From Sphingosinithalassobacter sp. CS137 (lineage in GTDB: Bacteria > Pseudomonadota > Alphaproteobacteria > Sphingomonadales > Sphingomonadaceae), in assembly GCF_014334115.1 (NCBI RefSeq), contig NZ_CP060494.1, positions 1,456,501 to 1,520,500 of the forward strand: a stretch of 64,000 nucleotides of DNA, given 5' to 3'. Under the pieces are notes generated by a model. The model had not been told where the DNA came from, did not search any database, and was given only the letters and a program-made list of their open reading frames with translations. Both the position numbers and the translations under genes were made by a program. This document shows positions 48,656 to 57,629 of this stretch, piece by piece (positions within the stretch are counted from its first letter, which is position 1; each line of letters begins with the position of its first letter).

Positions 48656-49885
48656 CTATCCGTCCTGACGCAGTGCCCGCTCGGCGTCGATCATATAGTC
48701 GCGCGTGATCGGCAGCGTGTCGCGCGCGCGGGAGAATTGGAGCTGGTAATTCGCCATTCCGCCGTAGCGGAACGAAAGGCACGCTCCGGCGAGATAGAAG
48801 GTCCACATGCGATAGAAGCGCGCGTCGTAGAGATCGACGATCGCCTCGCGCGCGGCGACGGTCCGGTCGTACCAGTGCTGGAGCGTGATGCCATAGTGGA
48901 GGCGCAGCACTTCTACATCCGTCAAAAAATAGCGCATGCCCTCATAGCCGCGCGCGATCTCGGACAGCGCCGGGATATAGCCACCGGGGAAGATGTATTT
49001 GGAGGTGAAACGATCGGTGACGCCGGGTTTTCCGAGCCGGCCGATCGTGTGGATCAGCATCACTCCCTGGGGCGTCATCAGTTCGCGGCACCTGGCGAAG
49101 AAGGTGCGATAGTTCGGGGGCCCGACATGTTCGAACATGCCGACCGAGACGATCCGGTCGAACCTGCCCGCGACGTCGCGATAATCGATCAGCTCGAAGC
49201 GGACGTGGTCCGAAACACCCGCTTCGGCGGCGCGGCGGCGCGCCACCTTCAGCTGTTCCTCGGACAGAGTGATGCCGGTGACATCGGCACCGGTCTTGGC
49301 GTGGAGATAGAGCGCCATCCCGCCCCAGCCGCAGCCGATGTCGAGCACGCGCATCCCCGGCTCGATCGCCAGCTTCGCCGCGATATGCGCCTTCTTGTCG
49401 GCCTGTGCCTGCTCGAGGCTGTTCGCCGGATCGGAGAAATAGGCGCAGCTATATTGCCGGTCGGCATCGAGGAAGAGATCGTAGAGGCGATCGGAGAGGT
49501 CGTAATGGTGCGCCACGTTGCGCTTCGCCTGCCGCCGCATGTTGATCCGGCCGAGGCGATGCCCGATCGCATCGACGCTGCGGCGCAACGGCCCGGGAAG
49601 AAGCAGCGTGTCGTTTGCCTCCCAGGGACTGTTCGCCATGGCGAGCGTCAGCACGCCCATGATGTCGCCCTGTTCGATCGTAAGCCGACCGTCCATGAAC
49701 GCCTCGGCCAGGCCCAGCCCTGGGTCGCGCAGGATCGCGGCGGCGGCACCGCGCGACAGCCGGATGGTGGCGGAGGGGAGTTCGGGGTCCGGCTCGCCGA
49801 AGGTCCGTCGGCTGCCGTCGGGATGCACTACGGTCAATAGGCCGCGCCGGAAGGCACGCGCGAACAATCGATCGATCACTGCCAT
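48656..49885 (-). CDS. Cyclopropane-fatty-acyl-phospholipid synthase family protein
   Basis: The 409-residue methyltransferase adds a methylene bridge to unsaturated acyl chains of phospholipids, using SAM, or is a related fatty-acid methyltransferase. N-terminal domain (about 1-120) and SAM-binding motif VLDIGCGWGGMALYL are typical; NVAHHYDLSDRLYDLFLD, YSCAYF and VGMFEHVGPPNY are family hallmarks. Start MAVIDRLFARA at 49885. It follows the molybdoenzyme gene by 57 bp. Which acyl change it makes cannot be told. Confidence 0.92.
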   Translation of the reverse strand: MAVIDRLFARAFRRGLLTVVHPDGSRRTFGEPDPELPSATIRLSRGAAAAILRDPGLGLAEAFMDGRLTIEQGDIMGVLTLAMANSPWEANDTLLLPGPLRRSVDAIGHRLGRINMRRQAKRNVAHHYDLSDRLYDLFLDADRQYSCAYFSDPANSLEQAQADKKAHIAAKLAIEPGMRVLDIGCGWGGMALYLHAKTGADVTGITLSEEQLKVARRRAAEAGVSDHVRFELIDYRDVAGRFDRIVSVGMFEHVGPPNYRTFFARCRELMTPQGVMLIHTIGRLGKPGVTDRFTSKYIFPGGYIPALSEIARGYEGMRYFLTDVEVLRLHYGITLQHWYDRTVAAREAIVDLYDARFYRMWTFYLAGACLSFRYGGMANYQLQFSRARDTLPITRDYMIDAERALRQDG

Positions 49886-49942
49886 GGCAGCGGCACCTAC
49901 CGAAAAATGCTGCGACGCGCCATCGGCTTCAGCGGCAATGTC

Positions 49943-50704
49943 TCAGATCCCCGCATACCAGGCATAGCCAGCAGCATCCTCCCAATAACCGCCGCGCCCG
50001 CCGCCGATCGCGTCGAGCGATTCGACCGCTTCGATTCGCATGACGAACTTGGCGTGCTTGTAGCCGAGCTGCCGCTCGACGCGCAGTCGCACCGGCGCTC
50101 CGTGTCCGCGCGGCAGCAGCCGGTCGTTCATCGCCCAGGCGAGGATCGTCTGCGGATGATAGGCATCCACCAGATCGATCGACTCGTAGTAGCGGGTGCC
50201 GCCGAAGCTGTCGGCGCAGTGGAAGACGATATAGTTGGCGCGCGGATCGAGCCGCGCAGCGTCGAGCAGAGTCGCCAGCCGGGGCCCCTGCCACTTGCCG
50301 ATCGCGCTCCACCCTTCGACGCAGTCGTGCCGAGTGATTTGCGCGCGCTGCGGCAGCGCCTGAAGCTGCGCCAGGCTGACCGCAAGCGGCCGGCGCACCA
50401 GTCCGTCGACTCTCAAGCGCCAATCGGCAAAGCCGTTCGCGAAATGCGCCTCATATTCCGGCGTGTTCGGATTGGTGTTGCCGTTGGTGCGGAAGTGCGG
50501 GCTCATCTGCTCCGGCGAAAACTCGCGGGCGAGCGCGCGGCGCGTCATCAGCCCGCGCTGGAGCGCCTTGTGAATATGCTCGCCGGTGAACAGCACGCTG
50601 CGGCCGGTATCGCTCTGCGTGATCGAATCGCATCCGGCGAGCATCCCGCCCGCGCCGGCGGCCAGTCCGCCGATCAGCGTGCGGCGCGTGATCAGGCGAG
50701 TCAT
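49943..50704 (-). CDS. Tat-exported molybdopterin oxidoreductase (sulfite-oxidase/MsrP-like family)
   Basis: The 253-residue protein has a twin-arginine signal (TRRTLIGG) with a lipobox LAGC after the hydrophobic stretch, so it may be an exported lipoprotein. The oxidoreductase-molybdopterin domain begins near FADWRLRVDGLV; the Mo-ligand Cys lies in TRHDCVEGWSAIGKW. GHGAPVRLRVERQLGYKHAKFV is the other signature. The start ATG overlaps the stop of the cytochrome b gene (ATGA), giving a two-gene unit in which the haem protein is the likely electron partner. The substrate (sulfoxide, sulfite or other) is not shown. Confidence 0.88.
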   Translation of the reverse strand: MTRLITRRTLIGGLAAGAGGMLAGCDSITQSDTGRSVLFTGEHIHKALQRGLMTRRALAREFSPEQMSPHFRTNGNTNPNTPEYEAHFANGFADWRLRVDGLVRRPLAVSLAQLQALPQRAQITRHDCVEGWSAIGKWQGPRLATLLDAARLDPRANYIVFHCADSFGGTRYYESIDLVDAYHPQTILAWAMNDRLLPRGHGAPVRLRVERQLGYKHAKFVMRIEAVESLDAIGGGRGGYWEDAAGYAWYAGI

Positions 50705-51468
50705 GAATGGTCCTCCTCGGGCACGCGCCAGCGGCCGGTGAGCATCGAACGGATCTCGTTCACCGGGCCGGCAAGGATCACCAGCGCGAGATGGACGACG
50801 ATGAAGAGCGTGAGCAGCGCGGCGGCGATGAAATGGACCGAGCGCGCGCTCTGCCGCCCGCCGAACAGATCGAGCAGCCACGGCCAGGCGGCATCCATTC
50901 CGGGCGCGATCGCCAGGCCGGAGAAGATCGCCACCGGCAACAGCACAAAGATGACGCCTGCATAGGAGAGCTTCTGAAAGCTGTTGTAGGCGCCCGGATC
51001 ATCGGGATCGTGGAACCGCAGCGTCGCATGCGCCCGGAGATCCGCCCAGAGCGCGCCCGGCCGCAGTTCGCGCCGCCGCACGCGCAGATCGCGCTGAAAA
51101 TGGCGGTTCGCGAGGCTCCAGATCATGAAGATCAGCAGCCCGAAACCGAGCACCAGCGCGAACAGCAGATGCCAGCGGCGCGCCATCGCCAGGCTGTAAT
51201 AGCTCGGAATGGTGATCTGCATGTCCCAGCCGAACAGCCCCCAGTCGGTGAAGCGCGGCAGGCTCAGCCAGGGTTCGTCGAAATTGGCGCCATAGTGCCC
51301 CCAATAAAGGTGCGGATGCGCATCGGAGATCACCATGCCGCTGCCGATCAGGACAAAGATTGTCAGTGCGGTGATCCAATGCCAGATGCGCGTCGCCACC
51401 GCATGGCGATAGACGCTGCGCGGCGGCTCGGCCGCCTGCGCATCAGGCTCGGGGGCGGGCGCTTGCAT
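50701..51468 (-). CDS. Cytochrome b561-type membrane haem protein
   Basis: The 255-residue protein has four or five helices and His residues placed for two b haems: TRIWHWITALTIFVLIGSGM, RRWHLLFALVLGFGLLIF, and RSVHFIAAALLTLFIVVHLALVI. A large loop with WGHYGANFDEPW lies outside the membrane. Start at 51468 has AGGAGA five bases upstream, better than the ATG seven codons earlier. It passes electrons to or from the molybdoenzyme encoded next (ATGA overlap), replacing the MsrQ-type partner. Confidence 0.88.
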   Translation of the reverse strand: MQAPAPEPDAQAAEPPRSVYRHAVATRIWHWITALTIFVLIGSGMVISDAHPHLYWGHYGANFDEPWLSLPRFTDWGLFGWDMQITIPSYYSLAMARRWHLLFALVLGFGLLIFMIWSLANRHFQRDLRVRRRELRPGALWADLRAHATLRFHDPDDPGAYNSFQKLSYAGVIFVLLPVAIFSGLAIAPGMDAAWPWLLDLFGGRQSARSVHFIAAALLTLFIVVHLALVILAGPVNEIRSMLTGRWRVPEEDHS

Positions 51469-51578
51469 CGCATCTCCTCGCATCGGCACAGCGATAGTCT
51501 AGGGACAGATGCGGCCGGGGAACAGGGCTGCCGTCGCGCGTTTCTCTCCTCCATGGGCCGCAACGATCAGGGGCTATT

Positions 51579-52187
51579 GTGACCGCATTCCATTTCTACG
51601 AACCCACTGCCGGCCATGGGCTGGCGCACGATCCGATGAACGCCATCGTCGCGCCGCGGCCGATCGGCTGGATCAGCAGCCTGTCGGCGGCGGGCAAGCG
51701 CAACCTGGCGCCGTACAGCTTCTTCAACCTGTTCAACTATCGCCCGCCGATCATCGGCTTTTCCTCGGTCGGCTGGAAAGGCAGCGTCGCCAATATCGCG
51801 GAGACGCGCGAATTCGTGTGGAATCTCGCCACCCGCGCTCAGGCCGATGCGATGAATGCGACCTCCACCGGCGAGGATGTCGACGAGTTCGAGCGCGCCG
51901 CGATCGATCCCCTGCCCAGCCGGCTGGTCGCTCCACCGCGCGTCGGAGGCAGTCCGGTGCAGTTCGAATGCCGGCTCACCCAGTTGATCCGGCTGACCGA
52001 CCACATAGGGGCCGAGATCGACGCCTGGATGATCCTGGGCGAAGTCATCGGCGTGCACATCGACCCGGCGATGCTGGAAGGCGGCGTTTACGTCACCGAG
52101 CGCGCGCGCCCGATCCTGCGCGGCGGCGGCCCGGCGGACTATTTCGAGCCGGGCGAGAAATTCGCGATGCGGCGCCCTCAGCCATAG
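51579..52187 (+). CDS. Flavin reductase-like domain protein
   Basis: The 202-residue protein has the flavin-binding split-barrel fold: FHFYEPTAGHGLAHDPMNAIVAPRPIGWISS, LAPYSFFNLFNYRPPIIGFSS and ETREFVWNLAT. Members bind FMN and reduce flavin or act on aromatic substrates. Start is GTG at 51579. It diverges from the cytochrome b gene and its last 10 bases overlap the convergent TauE/SafE gene. Confidence 0.88.
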   Translation: MTAFHFYEPTAGHGLAHDPMNAIVAPRPIGWISSLSAAGKRNLAPYSFFNLFNYRPPIIGFSSVGWKGSVANIAETREFVWNLATRAQADAMNATSTGEDVDEFERAAIDPLPSRLVAPPRVGGSPVQFECRLTQLIRLTDHIGAEIDAWMILGEVIGVHIDPAMLEGGVYVTERARPILRGGGPADYFEPGEKFAMRRPQP

Positions 52188-52933
52188 GCGCGCACGAAGA
52201 AGACGATCGTCGTCGCGGCCGTGATCGCCAGCGTGCCGCCCCGCACGAGCGCGGGCGAAAGCCCCTTGCCGAGCCGCGCCGCCAGCCAGCCGCCGGCGAG
52301 CGCCCCCGCCAGCACCGGCAGGCAGCGGTCCCACGCTACCATCGCAAAGGCGACGAACACGATCGCCGCCGCGAAGTTCGCGACCGCCAGCATCAGCGTG
52401 CGCGCGGCGAACATGTCGCGCGGACTGACGTTGGCGAGCAGGCCGTAGGTCGCAGTCGTCATCAGCCCTACGCCGCCGCCGAAATAGCCGCCATAGATGC
52501 CGAGCAGCGACTGCGCCGCCATCAGTGTACGCCGCCCGATCGTGACGCGCGCATGAAGCCATGCCGCCGCGCGCCGCCCGAAGGCGAGCACCACGAAGGC
52601 ATAGAGCGTCAGCCACGGGATGAGGACGTCGAACGTTTCGGTAGGAGTCAGCACCAGCAGCAGGCTGCCGACCAGTCCACCCGCGAAGGTGATCGCCGCA
52701 AGCAACGGGATCGCAACTCTGGCGATCGGCGAGAGCTCGTCGCGAAACGTCCAGGCGCTCGCCGCCGCACCAGGCAACAGCGCGAAGTTCGACGTCGCGT
52801 TGGCGATGTTCGCCGGCAAGCCGAGCGCGAGCAGCGCGGGCAGCGTGGCAAAGGTGCCGCCGCCCGCCAGCGCGTTCATCGCGCCCCCCGCCAGACCGGC
52901 CGCGACGGCAAGGATCAGATCCGCGAAATCCAT
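52178..52933 (-). CDS. TauE/SafE family sulfite exporter-like membrane protein
   Basis: The 251-residue protein has about eight helices and the family signature GLAGGAMNALAGGGTFATLP at the N-terminus, repeated in the second half as GIYGGYFGGGVGLM. Members export sulfite, sulfonates or other anions. It lies 25 bp after the mannose-1-phosphate guanylyltransferase gene. The nearby molybdoenzyme could make a link with sulfur metabolism, but this is speculative. Confidence 0.9.
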   Translation of the reverse strand: MDFADLILAVAAGLAGGAMNALAGGGTFATLPALLALGLPANIANATSNFALLPGAAASAWTFRDELSPIARVAIPLLAAITFAGGLVGSLLLVLTPTETFDVLIPWLTLYAFVVLAFGRRAAAWLHARVTIGRRTLMAAQSLLGIYGGYFGGGVGLMTTATYGLLANVSPRDMFAARTLMLAVANFAAAIVFVAFAMVAWDRCLPVLAGALAGGWLAARLGKGLSPALVRGGTLAITAATTIVFFVRAYG

Positions 52934-52958
52934 CGGGCCACGCCGGGCGAGCCGCCCG

Positions 52959-54020
52959 TCAGCCCTTCTTCATCGCTTCGATGATCTTCTTCACGTCCTG
53001 GCTGCGCCCGCGCGGCAACACCAAAACGTCGTCGCCGCTCGCCACGACGATCAGGTCGGAGACGCCGACCAGCGCCACGCGCTTGCCGCCCTCCGCCCGG
53101 ATCAGGCAGTTCTGCGCATCGATCGCCAGGATGCCCTCCCCCCGGCAGACGTTGCCGCCCTCGTCGCATGCGCTGATCGCATGCAGCGCATCCCAGCTGC
53201 CGACGTCGCTCCAGTCCATCGAGACGGGCACGACGGCCACCCGCGGCGCTTTTTCCATGACGGCATAGTCGATCGAATCGGCGGGCGAGGCGGCGAATTC
53301 CTCCGCGTCGGGCCAGATGCGCGCGCCCTCGCGCCGCGCCTTTTCCATCGACCGCTGCGTGGCGACCAGCATCTCGGGAGCATGCGCCGCCAGCGCACCG
53401 AGGAAAATATCGGCACGGAACAGAAAGATGCCGCCGTTCCAGGCATGATCGCCCGAGTCAAGCATCGCCTCGGCCGCTTCGCGCGGCGGCTTTTCGACGA
53501 ACCGCTCGACTTCGTGCACGCCTGTGCCGATCGCCTTCCCGATCTTGATCCAGCCATAGCCGGTCTCCGGCGCGTCCGGCGCGATGCCGAACGTGACCAG
53601 CCAACCTTCGGCGACGAGCGGCAGCGCCGCCTGCACTGCGGCATGAAACGCCGCGACGTCGCCGATAACATGATCGGAAGGCATCACCAGCAGCGGATCC
53701 GGCCCAGCACCCGCTGCGATCGCAGCCAGCCCGATCGCAGGCGCGGTGTTGCGCCCCATCGGCTCGAGGATCAGCGCCTGCGCTTCCGCCCCCGCGGCGC
53801 GCAGCTGGTCCTCGACCAGATCCGCATGCGCTGCGTTCGCGACGACGATGGGCTTCGCGAACGCAGCGCCGTCCGCTCGCCGTGCGGTGAGCTGGAGCAT
53901 CGTCTCCTCGGCGGTGAGCGGCAGCAGCTGCTTCGGCTTTTCAGGGCGCGACAGCGGCCACAGGCGGGTTCCGGAGCCGCCGGACAGGATGACTGGAACG
54001 ATCGGCTTGACGGTCGACAT
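52959..54020 (-). CDS. Mannose-1-phosphate guanylyltransferase (nucleotidyltransferase domain only)
   Basis: This enzyme makes GDP-mannose from mannose-1-phosphate and GTP for polysaccharide synthesis. The 353-residue protein starts after AAGGAG at 54020 with the pyrophosphorylase signature GGSGTRLWPLSRPEKPKQ. ILEPMGRNTAPAIGLAAI, VMPSDHVI, FVEKP and WNGGIFLFRAD are conserved. The second (phosphomannose isomerase) domain of ManC/AlgA type enzymes is absent. It diverges from the sugar transferase gene at 54181, so the two face one control region of 160 bp. Confidence 0.94.
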   Translation of the reverse strand: MSTVKPIVPVILSGGSGTRLWPLSRPEKPKQLLPLTAEETMLQLTARRADGAAFAKPIVVANAAHADLVEDQLRAAGAEAQALILEPMGRNTAPAIGLAAIAAGAGPDPLLVMPSDHVIGDVAAFHAAVQAALPLVAEGWLVTFGIAPDAPETGYGWIKIGKAIGTGVHEVERFVEKPPREAAEAMLDSGDHAWNGGIFLFRADIFLGALAAHAPEMLVATQRSMEKARREGARIWPDAEEFAASPADSIDYAVMEKAPRVAVVPVSMDWSDVGSWDALHAISACDEGGNVCRGEGILAIDAQNCLIRAEGGKRVALVGVSDLIVVASGDDVLVLPRGRSQDVKKIIEAMKKG

Positions 54021-54125
54021 CGCGGCTTCTCCTTGCCGCCCCTTTAGAGTCTGACCGACGGCGGTCAAACCGCTTCGCGCGCGCTTTCCCGGCACGTTCA
54101 GCATTTCTTCGTCAATTTCGGCGAC

Positions 54126-54144
54126 ACCGACTGCCAGTGTCGGT
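54126..54144. repeat. Short inverted repeat in the divergent control region
   Basis: ACCGAC and GTCGGT flank seven bases (TGCCAGT), 37 bp upstream of the sugar transferase start and about 106 bp from the guanylyltransferase start. It may be a regulator site; a weak -10-like TACACT lies at 54151-54156. Confidence 0.35.
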
Positions 54145-54180
54145 ATCGTTTACACTTGGACCCAAGGGCGAGCGGCCGCA

Positions 54181-55569
54181 GTGATCCGCCTTTTCAAACA
54201 CTATGTTCCCAATGCCGTGCTGCTGCTCGGCCTGCTGGACATCGTGCTGCTCGTCGTTGCGGCCGAGCTGGGCTGGATCGTCCGCGCCCAGCAGATCGGC
54301 ATGCTCACCCAGCCGGTCTACACGCGCCTTCCCCAGCTCGCGAGCTTTGCCGCATCGCTCGAACTCGCGATGATCGCGGTCGGCGTCTATGGGCCCGATG
54401 CGCTGCAATCGCTGCGCTACGCCACCGCCCGGCTGATCGTCGCGGTGTCGCTGGGCGTGATCTTCCTGAGCGTCATCTTCTTTCTCGTCCCGGCGCTCAC
54501 CTTCTGGCGTTCGAACCTGCTCTTCGCGATGGGCTTCGCGATCGTGCTGCTCATCCTGCTGCGCATCCTGCTCGGCTCGACGCTGGGCAGCCAGGCATTC
54601 AAGCGGCGCGTGGTCGTGCTCGGCGCGGGGCCGCGCGCGGCGCGGCTCAAGGCTCTGTCGAAGACGCCCGGCTCCGGCTTCGTCATCGTCGGCTATGTCG
54701 CGATGAGCGACGTCAATCGCGTGATTCCCGAAGCGATCGCGCGCGACGCCATCTACAATCTGGCTGATCATGTCGTGCTGCTCAACGCGAGCGAAGTGGT
54801 GCTAGCGCTCGAGGAGCGTCGCAACGCGCTGCCGCTGAAGGATCTGCTGCGGATCAAGACCACCGGCGTCCACGTCAATGACACCTCGACCTTCCTCGAG
54901 CGCGAGACCGGTCGGGTCGATCTCGACAGCGTCAATCCCAGCTGGCTGATCTTCTCGGACGGATTCTCCTCGGGGCGGATGCTCTCGGGCGTGTTCAAGC
55001 GCATGTTCGACATCGCTGCCAGCCTCGTGCTGCTCGCACTGACCCTGCCGCTCATCCTGCTGACAGCGCTGCTCATCCGGATCGACAGCAAGGGCCCTGC
55101 CTTCTACCGCCAGCGGCGCGTCGGCCTTTATGGCGAGGGCTTCGACATCATCAAGCTGCGCTCGATGCGAGTCGATGCCGAAGTGGCGGGTACCGCCGTC
55201 TGGGCCGAAAAGGACGATCCGCGCATCACGCGAATCGGCCGGGTCATCCGCAAGCTGCGCATCGACGAGCTGCCGCAGTGCTGGAGCGTGCTCAAGGGCG
55301 AGATGAGCTTCGTCGGTCCGCGCCCGGAAAGGCCGCAGTTCGTCGACGATCTCGAACAGAAGCTGCCCTATTACGCCGAGCGCCACATGGTGAAGCCGGG
55401 CATCACCGGCTGGGCGCAGATCAACTATCCCTATGGCGCTTCGATCGAGGATGCGCGCCAGAAGCTTGAATATGACCTCTTCTACGCGAAGAACTACTCG
55501 CCTTTCCTCGACCTGCTGATCCTGCTCCAGACGCTGCGCGTCGTGCTGTTCCCCGACGGTGCCCGCTGA
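54181..55569 (+). CDS. PEP-CTERM/EpsH1-associated sugar transferase (TIGR03013-like)
   Basis: The 462-residue protein is a polyprenyl-phosphate sugar-1-phosphate transferase that starts glycan synthesis. It has N-terminal membrane helices (about 10-125), a central nucleotide-binding-like region with VVLGAGPRAARL, then the bacterial sugar transferase domain (about 265-460) with KRMFDIAASLVLL, DIIKLRSMRVDAE, RKLRIDELPQCW and FVGPRPERPQFV. Start is GTG at 54181. It overlaps PrsK by one base (TGATG). The protein resembles the one that opens XrtA/PEP-CTERM exopolysaccharide loci. Confidence 0.92.
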   Translation: MIRLFKHYVPNAVLLLGLLDIVLLVVAAELGWIVRAQQIGMLTQPVYTRLPQLASFAASLELAMIAVGVYGPDALQSLRYATARLIVAVSLGVIFLSVIFFLVPALTFWRSNLLFAMGFAIVLLILLRILLGSTLGSQAFKRRVVVLGAGPRAARLKALSKTPGSGFVIVGYVAMSDVNRVIPEAIARDAIYNLADHVVLLNASEVVLALEERRNALPLKDLLRIKTTGVHVNDTSTFLERETGRVDLDSVNPSWLIFSDGFSSGRMLSGVFKRMFDIAASLVLLALTLPLILLTALLIRIDSKGPAFYRQRRVGLYGEGFDIIKLRSMRVDAEVAGTAVWAEKDDPRITRIGRVIRKLRIDELPQCWSVLKGEMSFVGPRPERPQFVDDLEQKLPYYAERHMVKPGITGWAQINYPYGASIEDARQKLEYDLFYAKNYSPFLDLLILLQTLRVVLFPDGAR

Positions 55570-57629
55570 TGGCAGGAGCGCTCATCCTGTGGACCCACGC
55601 ACTGGCGGCGCTTCTCTTCGGCGCCGTTGCGCTCTGGGCGTTCCGCAGCCGCGAGGAACAGGTGCCGCGGCTGCCGCTCACCGTCGCGCTGACCGCGACT
55701 GCGCTCTGGGCGCTCGCCGTCGCCGGCATCGGCGCCGACGATCTGGTGACGGTGCTCGCCGAGCTGCTGCGCAACCTCGCCTGGTTCGGCTTCATGGTCG
55801 TTCTGCATCGGCGCGACGGCAGCATCCGCCCGCCCTTCGCGCTCGCCACCGTCTATGGAGTCGTGGGGCTGGTGGCGCTCGGTTCGGCGGGGCTGCAGAT
55901 GCTCGGCAGCGCTGCTCCGGCGGATCGCGCCGCCGATTTCGCCGACGCCGCGTTGCTGCTTCAGATGCTCGTCACGGTCGCGGCGCTGCTGCTCGTGCAG
56001 GCGCTGCACACCGCAGTCGCGCCCGGCGCAGGCGCAGGGCTCCGTTGGATCGTCCTCGCGCTCGGCGGGCTTTGGCTCACCGATCTCAACATCTTCACCG
56101 TCGGCTATCTGACCGGCGAGCTCGCGCCCGAGCTGTTCGTGCTGCGCGGCGTTGCCATGGTGCTGGTCGCCGCCGGCATCGGCGCGGGGCTGCACCACAA
56201 GGGCGACTGGTCGATGCAGGTATCGCGCACGGTCGCCTATCAATCGCTCTCGCTCGTGGGCATCGCCGCCTATGTCGCCCTGCTCGCGCTCGCCACCAGT
56301 GCGCTGGCGACGGTGGGCGGCGAGAACGCCCGCGTGCTCCAGACGGCATTCGTCTTCGGCTCGACCGCCGCGGTGCTGACGCTCGTCTCCTCGCCATGGC
56401 TGCGCGCCTGGGCGAAAGTGAAGCTGGCCAAGCATTTCTTCCGCCACCGCTATGATTATCGCGCCGAATGGATCCGCTTCACCGAAACGCTGGGCCAGCC
56501 GGAAGGCGCGGCTCCGCTGGACGAGCGAATCGTGAAGGCGATCGCCGATCTGACCGATTCGCCGGCCGGGCTGCTGCTTGTCCCGGACGGCAGCGGCCTC
56601 GGCCCGGGCGCTGCCTGGAATTGGGGACGCGACATGCTGCCGGCCGCCAGCGATGCGGCACTTGCCCGCCATCTCGCCCGCACCGGGCGGATCATCGAAC
56701 TCGACGCGCTGCGCCAGAACGCTGCCGAAGGCGCCGATCTCGCCGCCGTGCCGCAATGGATGCTCGATCTTCAGAAGGCCTGGGTGCTGGTGCCGCTGCC
56801 GCATCTGGGGCAGCTCGCCGGTGCGATCCTGCTCGCGCGGCCGCCGCTGCCGCGCGCGCTCGATTGGGAGGATTTCGACCTGCTCAAGGTCGCCGGCCGT
56901 CAGGTCGCCAGCTATCTCGCCGAAGCGCGCGCACAGGAAGCGCTCGCCGAGGCGCAGCGGTTCGATGAATTCAACCGCCGCTTCGCCTTCATCCTTCATG
57001 ACATCAAGAATCTCGTGAGCCAGCTGACCCTCGTCGCCCGCAACGCCGAGCGCCACGCCGACAACCCGCAGTTCCGCGCCGACATGGTCGTGACGCTGAA
57101 GGAATCGGTCGAACGCATGAACGCACTGCTCGCCCGCCTTTCGCAGCACCATCGCAGCCGCGCCGAAGCACCCCATGCGGTCGAGGTCATGCCGCTGGTC
57201 GAGCGCCTTGCTGCGGCGCGCGCCAAGCAGCATCCGATCGCGGCCACCGGCACGCGCGCCGCCGTCGCCCACGCGGACCCCGCGCGGCTCGAGCAGCTGC
57301 TCGGCCATCTGATCCAGAACGCAGTCGATGCCAGCCCGCCGCACGAGCCGGTGACGCTCGATGTCGGCGCCGATGGGCTCCGCGTCACGATCGACGTGAT
57401 CGACCGTGGCTGCGGCATGTCGCCCGGCTTCGTGCGCGACCGGCTGTTCAAGCCCTTCGTCTCCTCGAAGGAAGGCGGCTTCGGCATCGGCGCGTTCGAG
57501 GCGCTCCAGCTCGCGCAGGCAATGGGCGGCAGCATCGCGGTCACGTCGCGCGAAGGCAGCGGTAGCCGCTTTCGGGTGACGCTGAAGGCAGCGCACGCCG
57601 CCGATGTGGGAATGGGAGAAGCGGCATGA
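55569..57629 (+). CDS. prsK: PrsK-like sensor histidine kinase (XrtA/PEP-CTERM system)
   Basis: The 686-residue protein has eight or nine N-terminal helices (to about 290), a GAF-like region (about 300-460), a dimerisation domain with phospho-acceptor His477 in FILHDIKNLVSQ, and an ATP domain with N box LIQNAVDASPP, D/F regions DRGCGMSPGF and FVSSKEGGFGIGAFE. The HDIKN variant of the H box is typical of PrsK. The next gene, in ATGA overlap, is its expected response regulator. It probably senses an envelope or surface signal. Confidence 0.93.
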   Translation: MAGALILWTHALAALLFGAVALWAFRSREEQVPRLPLTVALTATALWALAVAGIGADDLVTVLAELLRNLAWFGFMVVLHRRDGSIRPPFALATVYGVVGLVALGSAGLQMLGSAAPADRAADFADAALLLQMLVTVAALLLVQALHTAVAPGAGAGLRWIVLALGGLWLTDLNIFTVGYLTGELAPELFVLRGVAMVLVAAGIGAGLHHKGDWSMQVSRTVAYQSLSLVGIAAYVALLALATSALATVGGENARVLQTAFVFGSTAAVLTLVSSPWLRAWAKVKLAKHFFRHRYDYRAEWIRFTETLGQPEGAAPLDERIVKAIADLTDSPAGLLLVPDGSGLGPGAAWNWGRDMLPAASDAALARHLARTGRIIELDALRQNAAEGADLAAVPQWMLDLQKAWVLVPLPHLGQLAGAILLARPPLPRALDWEDFDLLKVAGRQVASYLAEARAQEALAEAQRFDEFNRRFAFILHDIKNLVSQLTLVARNAERHADNPQFRADMVVTLKESVERMNALLARLSQHHRSRAEAPHAVEVMPLVERLAAARAKQHPIAATGTRAAVAHADPARLEQLLGHLIQNAVDASPPHEPVTLDVGADGLRVTIDVIDRGCGMSPGFVRDRLFKPFVSSKEGGFGIGAFEALQLAQAMGGSIAVTSREGSGSRFRVTLKAAHAADVGMGEAA

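Noticed and set aside
54021..54180. Sigma-54 -24/-12 promoter before the sugar transferase gene
   Set aside because: No TGGCAC-N5-TTGCA-like element found in the 160 bp.
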